Shown: positions 55,355 through 62,314 of the stretch, in pieces | Position numbering within the stretch: position 1 is the first letter of the stretch | Layout of the letters: each line of letters begins with the position of its first letter | NCBI GenBank assembly: GCA_023251835.1 | Contig: JAHEXZ010000024.1 | Coordinates: 1-62,314 of the forward strand | Direction: 5' to 3' | Length of the DNA: 62,314 nucleotides | From: Bacteroidota bacterium | Lineage (GTDB): Bacteria > Bacteroidota > Bacteroidia > 2-12-FULL-35-15 | The notes under the pieces: generated by a model | The model's input: only the letters and a program-made list of their open reading frames with translations | Databases searched by the model: none | What the model was told of the DNA's origin: nothing | Position numbers and translations under genes: made by a program

Positions 55355-57625
55355 CTATTTCCTCGCCTGAGCGTCTACTACCGCAATGGTAATCATATTT
55401 ACAATTTCACGTACCGAACTACCCAGTTGCAATATATGAACAGGCTTTTTCATACCAATCAGAATAGGGCCTATTGCTTCTGCCCCTCCCAATTCTTGCA
55501 TAAGTTTATAAGCTATATTACCGGAGGCCAGGTTAGGGAAAATGAGTGTATTTGCCTTTTTATCAACCAGTTCTGAAAAAGGAAACTGTTCTTTTAATAA
55601 TTCCCTATTGAGTGCAAAATTGGCCTGAACTTCACCATCTACTATCATACCTGGATAATTTTTATGAAGTATTTCAACAGCATCGCGCATTTTATTTGGT
55701 ACTTCACCATCGGCAGAACCAAAGTTTGAATACGATAATAATGCAATACGGGGAGTAATATTAAATTCTTTAACGCTGTTTGCTGTAAGAACAGTTATAT
55801 CTACCAGTTCCTGAACAGAAGGGTCTACATTCATTGTTGTATCAGCAAAAAAGAAAGGGCCTTGCTTTGTATTAAGAATATACATTCCTGCAACACGTTT
55901 TATATCTTCCTGCACTCCAATGATTTGCAATGCTGCGCTGATGGGGTCAGAATATTTGCGGGTGAGGCCTGAAATCATGGCATCAGCAACTCCGGTTTCC
56001 ACCATCATAGCACCAAAATGGTTACGTTCACGCATAATTTTTCGGGCTTCATACAAGGTAAAGCCTCTACGTTTACGTTTGTTGAAAAAAATGTCACCGA
56101 AACGCATTCTCCGGTCTTCTTCAGCAGCACTTCGCGGATCTATAATAGGTATATCCGCCAAACCGAGATTATGTTCCTCAATTAATTTCTTTATTTTGTC
56201 TATATCACCTAACAATATAGGTTTAGCAACGCCCTCATCAGCAACCTGTTGTGCAGCTTTTAAAATCTTGTAATGATCTGCTTCTGCAAATACAACCCGT
56301 TTAGGATTTTGTTTTGCTTTACTGGTTAAGCTGCGTATTAGTTTGTTATCGAGTCCTAAGCGATTGATTAACTGTTGTTTATAGTCTTCCCAGTCGGTGA
56401 TTTTATGCTGTGCAACTCCTGATTCAATGGCGGCTTTGGCTACAGCAGGCGCCACATTATAAATCAACCGTGAATCTATTGGTTTGGGAATAATATATTC
56501 CGGCCCAAAGGTTATATTTTTAGAATCGTAGGCCAGGTTTACCGCATCCGGTACAGGCTCTTTAGCCAGCTGTGCAATGGCATATACTGCTGCCAGTTTC
56601 ATTTCTTCATTTATCTGAGTAGCTCTTACATCCAATGCCCCCCGGAATATGAAGGGAAAACCAAGCACGTTATTCACCTGGTTGGGATAATCACTTCGTC
56701 CAGTTGCCATGATGATATCCGGCCTTGCCGCCATAGCATCAGCATAAGGAATTTCAGGGTTGGGGTTGGCCAAAGCAAAAACAATAGGATATTTCGCCAT
56801 TGATTGTATCATTTCCTGGTTAACAATATTTCCTTTTGAAAGCCCAACAAAGATATCAGCATCCTTTATAGCTTCGCTTAATGTTTTTACTGTTTTATTT
56901 GAAGTAACAAAAAACTTTTTTTGCTCATCCAGGTCGGTACGTTCTTCACTCAAAACACCTTTGCTATCGAGCATAATGATGTTTTCTTTTTTAGCTCCAA
57001 CTGCAATATATAATTTAGCACAGGATATGGCAGCAGCTCCGGCCCCATTTATAACTATTCTTACCTGATCTATTTTTTTACTGGCTACTTCACAAGCATT
57101 TAACAAAGCTGCTGAGGATATAATGGCAGTACCGTGCTGATCGTCATGCATCAATGGAATATTTAGCTCTTTTTTTAACCTGGATTCAATCTCAAAACAT
57201 TCAGGTGCTTTGATGTCCTCCAGGTTGATACCTCCAAAGGTTGGGGCAATAGCTTTTACTGTATTCACAAACAGGTCAATATCTGTTGCATCTACCTCAA
57301 TATCAAACACATCAATATCGGCAAAAATTTTAAAAAGTAAACCTTTTCCTTCCATTACCGGTTTAGAGCCCAAGGCACCGATATTGCCTAATCCAAGAAC
57401 AGCAGTTCCGTTAGATATTACAGCTACCAAATTGCCTTTGGCTGTATATTTATATACATCTTCCGGATTTTTTTCAATCTCCAGACAGGGTTCTGCAACA
57501 CCGGGTGAATAAGCTAACGTTAAATCGCGCTGTGAGCTATGGGGTTTGGTGGGTATAACTTCAATTTTTCCAGGCCGGCCTTGTGAATGGTAATCTAAGG
57601 CTTCCTGCTTTCTTAATTTTGACAT
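55355..57625 (-). CDS. maeB: NADP-dependent malic enzyme with C-terminal phosphotransacetylase-like domain
   Basis: MaeB decarboxylates malate to pyruvate and makes NADPH. The 756-residue protein has the malic enzyme part (about 1-425: [60 protein letters not shown]) and a phosphotransacetylase-like part (about 430-756: [40 protein letters not shown]). In the related E. coli MaeB the second part senses acetyl-CoA and lacks Pta activity. Length and order match. It is the first of the maeB-ruvA-sprA row. Confidence 0.95.
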   Translation of the reverse strand: MSKLRKQEALDYHSQGRPGKIEVIPTKPHSSQRDLTLAYSPGVAEPCLEIEKNPEDVYKYTAKGNLVAVISNGTAVLGLGNIGALGSKPVMEGKGLLFKIFADIDVFDIEVDATDIDLFVNTVKAIAPTFGGINLEDIKAPECFEIESRLKKELNIPLMHDDQHGTAIISSAALLNACEVASKKIDQVRIVINGAGAAAISCAKLYIAVGAKKENIIMLDSKGVLSEERTDLDEQKKFFVTSNKTVKTLSEAIKDADIFVGLSKGNIVNQEMIQSMAKYPIVFALANPNPEIPYADAMAARPDIIMATGRSDYPNQVNNVLGFPFIFRGALDVRATQINEEMKLAAVYAIAQLAKEPVPDAVNLAYDSKNITFGPEYIIPKPIDSRLIYNVAPAVAKAAIESGVAQHKITDWEDYKQQLINRLGLDNKLIRSLTSKAKQNPKRVVFAEADHYKILKAAQQVADEGVAKPILLGDIDKIKKLIEEHNLGLADIPIIDPRSAAEEDRRMRFGDIFFNKRKRRGFTLYEARKIMRERNHFGAMMVETGVADAMISGLTRKYSDPISAALQIIGVQEDIKRVAGMYILNTKQGPFFFADTTMNVDPSVQELVDITVLTANSVKEFNITPRIALLSYSNFGSADGEVPNKMRDAVEILHKNYPGMIVDGEVQANFALNRELLKEQFPFSELVDKKANTLIFPNLASGNIAYKLMQELGGAEAIGPILIGMKKPVHILQLGSSVREIVNMITIAVVDAQARK

Positions 57626-57673
57626 TTTCTAAAAAAATTTGTGGATTGCGAATATAACAAAAATACCTGCGAA

Positions 57674-57691
57674 TCCCGATAGCTATCGGGA
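57674..57691. repeat. Perfect palindrome TCCCGATAGCTATCGGGA
   Basis: An 18-bp perfect palindrome embedded in GCGAA...ACGAATTTTTGCGAATTACG text between the T9SS gene and maeB. It shares its core with 34571-34597. Confidence 0.75.
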
Positions 57692-57731
57692 CGAATTTTT
57701 GCGAATTACGAGTTGTCTACTGTTAAGTTGC

Positions 57732-59405
57732 TTATTGCCAACTGCCACCGCCACAGTCAATAATTATTTTTTGATTATACATTTTTTTCCCATCATTAAC
57801 TTTCAGGAAATAGATACCTTTTGGAGCATCTGATATGTTTACTTCATTGGTTAATTGTGAGTTAAATGTTGATTGATAAACTTTTTCTCCCAGTATATTG
57901 TATATTCCAAAGGCACAATTCTTAAATCCTGCATCCGTTTTAATAATAAAATTTCCACCAGAAGGGTTAGGCATTATTTCTATTGATTTTAATAAGGTTT
58001 CTGTTTCTCTAATATTGGTAGAGTTAATATTGTAACAAGCCGAAGTATCTGAACACCCGTTAATAGTAATCACTACAGCATAATTACCAGGAGCAGTTGG
58101 TATAAAACTCTGATTAGTTTCACCTGTAATTGCTATATTTCCATTACAGTTTATCCATTGATAAGCATCTGCAAAAGCATTTGCAGTAAGGATTCCGCCA
58201 AAATCCAGCACAGTAGTATCTATAATAGGTATTGTTACGCTTATTGTTTGTGCGGATGAAGATCCGCAAGTATTATTTGCAGTCACGGAAATGATTCCGC
58301 TTGCAACGCCTGAAACGGTTGCAATAGATGTTGTGGAAGAAGAGCCTGTCCAGCCCGAAGGTAATGTCCATGTATAACTTGTTGCATCACTTACTGTGGC
58401 GATGCTGTATGTGTTTGAGCTTCCGGAACAGACAGTTGTGTTACCGGTTATAACAGAAGGTGTTGGAGGAACGGCATTATTTACAGTAACTGGAACAGGT
58501 GCTGAAGTAGCTGTACATCCGCCATTAGTAACTGTTACTGTATATGAACCGGAAGAGTTGATTGTAATAGCCTGGGTTGTATCACCATTTGACCAGAGAT
58601 TTTCGGCAGAAGCACTGGAAGTAAGTATTACGTTACCTCCCTGGCAGAATAAGGTTGAGCCATTGGGTGTGATGGTAGGAACGGGTGGAGTAGTTGCTAC
58701 GTTAATATAAGCTGTTTTAACAAGCGTGTCTGCCCCTATTGAATTAATAACGATTAAGGTTACGTCATAAGTTCCCTGAGTATTGTAGGTTACACTTGGA
58801 GAAGAGCTATTGCTCGTGGAAGGGGTGCCTCCCGGGAATGACCATTGCCATGCAGTAGGAGTATTAAGACTGTTATCAGTAAATAGTACTGTTTGGCCTG
58901 TACAAGTTGTAGAATCTGAGGCTGAAAAATTTGCTATAGGGGGAAAATAAACACATTGGTTGTATTGATTCCAGGAATAGCCATCACCATTACCCCCAAA
59001 ATAAGCATAATAGGCTGGTGGGATTTGCGTACAAGAAGTATAATTAGCATTATCTGCACTTTCTCCTCCTCCAACACCACCAAAATAAGCATAGTAAGAG
59101 AGAGGGGTTTGGTTGCATGTATTATAGTTGACAGTATCTATAATTTCCCCATCTCCATTACCGCCAAAATAAACATAATAAGACAATGGAGTTTGGCTGC
59201 ATGAATTGTAGTTGGTCATATCCATACATCCCCCATCTCCATTGCCTCCGAAATAGACATAGTAAGATATTGGTAGTTGGGTACAGTAATTATAATTAAT
59301 GGTATCCTGTATTGCCCCACCTCCACTACCTCCGTTGTACTGGGCAAAAGAAGCATTGTATGTCAACAAGAAAAAAGCAAGAACCCTTAGAAAAAAGATT
59401 TTCAT
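57732..59405 (-). CDS. T9SS-exported PKD protein with four 28-residue repeats
   Basis: The 557-residue protein has a signal peptide (1-22, ending NASFAQ) and four 28-residue repeats (about 23-142; YYxYFGGNGDG then NYNxCxQTPLS). A PKD domain follows (ANFSASDSTTCTGQTVLFTD, WQWSFPGGTPSTS), then an Ig-like module (GNVILTSSASAENLWSNGDT), a second PKD-like module (YTWTLPSGWTGSSSTTS) and another Ig-like part. It ends in a T9SS type A sorting domain (IEIMPNPSGGNFIIK to YNQKIIIDCGG). It is a cell-surface or secreted protein; no enzyme domain is present. The neighbour upstream is an FGE-sulfatase-like gene 27 bp away, probably in the same operon. Confidence 0.88.
   Translation of the reverse strand: MKIFFLRVLAFFLLTYNASFAQYNGGSGGGAIQDTINYNYCTQLPISYYVYFGGNGDGGCMDMTNYNSCSQTPLSYYVYFGGNGDGEIIDTVNYNTCNQTPLSYYAYFGGVGGGESADNANYTSCTQIPPAYYAYFGGNGDGYSWNQYNQCVYFPPIANFSASDSTTCTGQTVLFTDNSLNTPTAWQWSFPGGTPSTSNSSSPSVTYNTQGTYDVTLIVINSIGADTLVKTAYINVATTPPVPTITPNGSTLFCQGGNVILTSSASAENLWSNGDTTQAITINSSGSYTVTVTNGGCTATSAPVPVTVNNAVPPTPSVITGNTTVCSGSSNTYSIATVSDATSYTWTLPSGWTGSSSTTSIATVSGVASGIISVTANNTCGSSSAQTISVTIPIIDTTVLDFGGILTANAFADAYQWINCNGNIAITGETNQSFIPTAPGNYAVVITINGCSDTSACYNINSTNIRETETLLKSIEIMPNPSGGNFIIKTDAGFKNCAFGIYNILGEKVYQSTFNSQLTNEVNISDAPKGIYFLKVNDGKKMYNQKIIIDCGGGSWQ
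58980..59339 (-). repeat. Four tandem 84-bp coding repeats
   Basis: Four units of 84 bp (28 codons) lie right after the signal peptide. Each has the pattern YFGGNGDG, a variable acidic stretch, NY(N/T)xC(S/N/T)Q, and P(L/P)(S/A)YY. Cys and Gly-Asn-Gly-Asp are conserved and other positions drift, so the units are old and selected at the protein level. Confidence 0.8.
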
Positions 59406-59432
59406 GTTTTGACGGAATCAATAAATTATTTT

Positions 59433-60872
59433 TTATCTCACACCTCTGCCACCTTGATTTTTATTTCGCGATGTAGAATAGGTTACTTGTCGATTAGATA
59501 CGGTCATAGCAATGTTTGATGTAGTACTAAATGATCCTGCACGAGCTGTAACATTTACACTTGAAGGCCAATTAGTAGCATCTCCAAAACCACTGGCATT
59601 AATAGTTCCATCTCCTAAAATGCCATTAAAAGTGGTTAAGCTGATAGATACAGAAAATTCCAGAACATTCCCTCCCAGATCAAGAGCCCCGTAATAAGCA
59701 GCTCCTGAAGAGCTTCTTCCTGATGAACCGGTAGCTGCATAACCCACTCTTACCGGCCCCGTCATAGCATTGTTATAATTACACAATCCTGTAGCGGTAT
59801 TACTAAAGCCCTCACTTGCAGTTCCTGCATTTATCAGATTCGCTGAATTTACCGCAGTAATAGTTGTATTTCCCCATGGATACTCTCCTGGAAGTGGTGT
59901 AAGCGGGCCTCTGCATATTTTTTCAAATTCTATATCTGTCATAGGTCTTAGTCCAGCCCAATCAAGGTATGCGGTTACATCGGCTAAACTGAGATAATTA
60001 CAAGCAATATTTTGTCCATCATCACTACTGTTAAAAGCATTCCCCGAATTCAGATTACAACCATAAACAGCAGGATCAGCGCCATTACTAGAGGTCATTG
60101 TAGCAATGCCATTTCTGTCGGTTCCTGAATTAACTAATGCGTAGGTACCGGCAGCACTCGTTGGCGCATTTGTTGTCCGGTTAACCTGTTGCGATAAAGT
60201 AAGTGAATTTAAAAAATCAACATATTGTTGTTGAGACAGTTCATATTTCATACAATAAAAAGAATTGGTTCCCATTGGATAACTACTGGGAAGTGTATAT
60301 TGATAGGAAGTGCTATTGCCACTATACCAATAATACACACTCGTACCGCTTGATTGGTTGGTTGCAGTAATTTGCCTTTGTATAAAAGTATAATCATAGT
60401 TGTACCCATCACCTATATAAAAGTCTCCGGAAGGCACATTTACCATTTCAATACCTAATACCTTGTAATTATAGGTTCCGGGAGTGATGTTCATTTTCAG
60501 TGTAACAGAAGTGTTGGAAATGTTTCCTGCTCCAATAGCAGCCCTACGTATAAATACACCTTTACCATCACTCATGGCATCCACTTGTAAGGGGCTACCC
60601 GCAGTGTGATCGGTAGATAAGGTACTTAAATTTGCATGAGCCCATTCTCGTGTAGCACAATCTTGGTATTTTACTATTACCCACACAGCATCCCTATTAT
60701 TAGGAGCCGTATTCACATTCCAACTGTTTTCCCAGCTGATATTGAATGTAATATTGCTGCCCGATACAATTGAACCTGAGATGTTTAGGTTGTTAGCAGT
60801 TGTGTGTTGTATACTTGCTAAAAAAACAATTATTGCAAGTAATCTTTTTATTTGTGTTAGAATCTGATTCAT
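59433..60872 (-). CDS. Exported FGE-sulfatase (SUMF1)-domain protein
   Basis: The 479-residue protein has a signal peptide (LLAIIVFLASIQHTTA) and a beta-rich N-terminal part (about 25-150; ISWENSWNVNTAPNNRDAVW). The SUMF1/FGE-like domain follows from VNVPSGDFYIGDGYN through FYCMKYELSQQQYVDFLNSL and LDWAGLRPMTDIEFEKICRG, with ALDLGGNVLEFSV and NKNQGGRGVR at the end. The paired catalytic Cys of true formylglycine-generating enzyme are not evident near the C-terminus, so it is probably a binding or structural member of the family. It has no visible T9SS sorting domain. It lies between two PKD/T9SS genes. Confidence 0.85.
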   Translation of the reverse strand: MNQILTQIKRLLAIIVFLASIQHTTANNLNISGSIVSGSNITFNISWENSWNVNTAPNNRDAVWVIVKYQDCATREWAHANLSTLSTDHTAGSPLQVDAMSDGKGVFIRRAAIGAGNISNTSVTLKMNITPGTYNYKVLGIEMVNVPSGDFYIGDGYNYDYTFIQRQITATNQSSGTSVYYWYSGNSTSYQYTLPSSYPMGTNSFYCMKYELSQQQYVDFLNSLTLSQQVNRTTNAPTSAAGTYALVNSGTDRNGIATMTSSNGADPAVYGCNLNSGNAFNSSDDGQNIACNYLSLADVTAYLDWAGLRPMTDIEFEKICRGPLTPLPGEYPWGNTTITAVNSANLINAGTASEGFSNTATGLCNYNNAMTGPVRVGYAATGSSGRSSSGAAYYGALDLGGNVLEFSVSISLTTFNGILGDGTINASGFGDATNWPSSVNVTARAGSFSTTSNIAMTVSNRQVTYSTSRNKNQGGRGVR

Positions 60873-60932
60873 TTTGTGTTTATTTGGGTTTAAATTAAAT
60901 TTTAAATTGAAAAATTTGGTTAAAAAAAATTT

Positions 60933-62314
60933 TTATTTTGTTATCACAAGTTGTCTTACTTCATTATGCTCTTCAGAAATAACTTTTAAAGAATATACCC
61001 CCTGCTCTAATATAGATAAATCAATACTATTTGAAGCTATGGATGTTTGTTTAGAATAAACTAATTTACCAAGCGCATTATATATTTGAATGACTGTTTT
61101 TTTATCCGAATTAAAGTCAATCATAAAAATACCTGTTGAAGGATTTGGGTATATTTTTACTTTCGATAAAGTCCATGTTTCCATAGCAGTAGTGGTGATG
61201 TTATAACAAGCTGAAGTATCAGAACAGCCATTAAGGGTAATCACCACAGCATAATTACCAGAAGCAGTTGGCATAAAGCTTTGGTTGGCTGCCCCAGGAA
61301 TTGTTATATTCCCATTACAGTTTATCCACTGATAAGTTACTCCGGCAGCATCTGCAGTAAATGTTCCACCTGATTGAGAAACGGAAGTATCTACGCTATC
61401 GGCTGTAACGACAATAGCGGATGAGGTGGCTGTACAGCCACCCAGAGTAACTGTTGCTGTATAAGAACCGGAAGAGCTGATTGTAGTTGTTTGAGCCGTA
61501 TCGCCATTCGACCATAAATTTCCGGTGGAAACATTGGATGTAAGGATAACATTCCCTCCCTGACAAAATGCGGTTGGCCCATTTGCTGAAATAGTTGGCG
61601 CAAGTGGAGCTGTTGCTACTGTGATGTAAGCTATTTTAACAAGCGTGTCTGCCCCTATTGAATTAATAACGGTTAAGGTTACGTCATAAGTTCCCTGAGT
61701 ATTGTAGGTTACACTTGGGGCAGCAGCTATGCTTGTAGATGGTGTACCACCGGGAAATGACCAGTACCAGGATGTAGGAGCATTAAAGCTGTTGTCAGTA
61801 AATAGTACTGTTTGACCTGTGCAAACAGTGGAATCAGAAACTGAAAAATTTGCTATAGGTGAAACCGTAGGAATTGCACAATCTATTTGGAAAGTCTGGC
61901 TGTAAGCAGCTGTAGATTCAGCATTTACCAGTACAAAAATGGAGTCTCCGGCATTTAAGTTAATGGTTGTAATGTTGCCTACGTTGCTTTTATACCCTAA
62001 GCAAGTCCAGCCACTGCTGCTGCATCCGTTGACTGCATTCTTATATAAATATTCTACATAGTTGGAAGAGGAAGCGGCCGTAGTTTTAAACTGATAGGTG
62101 CCTGTGGAAGGGGCTATAAATTTATAGATTTGCTCTGTGCCACCCTGCCCTGAAATGTAGTAACAACTGGTGCTCACACCATTGGGGTAATTAGGATCGC
62201 CATAACCACCACTTGTCTGAAAAGTTACTCCTGTTCCGCAGCTTATGGTTTGTATGGATGTACATGCATAAGGTATTCCACAAGATAGTTCAAACGTTTG
62301 ACTGTAGCTGCTGG
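60933..62314 (-). CDS. T9SS-exported PKD protein, N-terminus beyond the window
   Basis: The frame is open to the window edge; the GTG at 62177 is internal, since the coding text continues upstream (SYSQTFELSCGIPYACTS). Two modules of pre-peptidase-C-like beta-sandwich type (the second: GGTEQIYKFIAPSTGTYQFK, LNAGDSIFVLVNAEST, AYSQTFQIDC) are followed by a PKD domain (FSVSDSTVCTGQTVLFTDNS), Ig-like modules (FCQGGNVILTSNVSTGNLWS, GCTATSSAIVVTA) and a T9SS type A sorting domain (VKIYPNPSTGIFMID to NEVRQLVITK). The PKD and Ig parts are nearly identical in DNA to the gene at 57732. Its role is likely adhesion or surface binding. Confidence 0.87.
   Translation of the reverse strand, partial: SSYSQTFELSCGIPYACTSIQTISCGTGVTFQTSGGYGDPNYPNGVSTSCYYISGQGGTEQIYKFIAPSTGTYQFKTTAASSSNYVEYLYKNAVNGCSSSGWTCLGYKSNVGNITTINLNAGDSIFVLVNAESTAAYSQTFQIDCAIPTVSPIANFSVSDSTVCTGQTVLFTDNSFNAPTSWYWSFPGGTPSTSIAAAPSVTYNTQGTYDVTLTVINSIGADTLVKIAYITVATAPLAPTISANGPTAFCQGGNVILTSNVSTGNLWSNGDTAQTTTISSSGSYTATVTLGGCTATSSAIVVTADSVDTSVSQSGGTFTADAAGVTYQWINCNGNITIPGAANQSFMPTASGNYAVVITLNGCSDTSACYNITTTAMETWTLSKVKIYPNPSTGIFMIDFNSDKKTVIQIYNALGKLVYSKQTSIASNSIDLSILEQGVYSLKVISEEHNEVRQLVITK

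Noticed and set aside
58980-59339. Regular repeats considered as a CRISPR array
   Set aside because: The units are 84 bp, contiguous without spacers, and keep a reading frame within a secreted protein.
62175-62177. GTG as the start of the last PKD gene
   Set aside because: The same frame continues upstream to the window edge with family-like residues, so the GTG is internal.

Overview
The window looks like a chromosomal segment of an AT-rich environmental Bacteroidota (Sphingobacteriales/Chitinophagales-like). The evidence is a 2439-residue SprA (the type IX secretion system, T9SS, translocon), several secreted proteins with T9SS sorting domains, Bacteroidota-style TAnnTTTG -7 promoter elements, A-rich ribosome-binding regions, and dispersed intergenic repeats typical of the phylum. 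I see no rRNA, tRNA, CRISPR array, prophage or intact insertion sequence.

Layout. 1-2051: a partial SBBP-repeat secreted protein, a decayed FG-GAP/T9SS gene and two small unknown genes. 2099-6487: housekeeping genes (RluE-like pseudouridine synthase, lipB, phosphoglucose/phosphomannose isomerase, lysS). The lipB gene has taken up two repeat-derived segments. 6512-15226: five tightly packed genes for surface-glycan work (large membrane protein, zinc-ribbon methyltransferase, membrane protein, GT9 glycosyltransferase, YfhO-type protein), lying between lysS and gpsA. 15284-24383: gpsA, uvrC, secA, a small DUF2795-like gene, a PduO-type cobalamin adenosyltransferase, an ABC ATPase and a methyltransferase.

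24403-33919 is an accessory region on the minus strand. It holds a T9SS cargo gene whose N-terminus comes from a Y1/RAYT transposase, REP-like palindromes, a TPR/outer-membrane-barrel module carrying a clear partial duplication around a sortilin-like T9SS protein, and a urea-transporter/M23-peptidase fusion.

34079-38896: a VOC protein, then a compact two-gene operon of an unusually long PLP fold-type-I decarboxylase and an ATP-grasp ligase. This pair is my best candidate for an undescribed pathway. 39036-47168: an orphan LytTR regulator, an HGSNAT-like acetyltransferase, recQ, then kdsD, GT2, DUF2304, acyltransferase-3 and a STAS-like protein, a second envelope-glycan group. Two copies of a palindromic repeat sit at 39.8 and 45.1 kb.

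47295-57625: sprA, ruvA and maeB on the minus strand. 57732 to the end: a three-gene minus-strand cluster of secreted proteins (a PKD/T9SS protein with four 28-residue repeats, an FGE-sulfatase-like protein, and a partial PKD/T9SS protein sharing a DNA-level module with the first). The T9SS link is that SprA forms the outer-membrane exit for cargo such as the proteins encoded at both ends and in the middle of this window.
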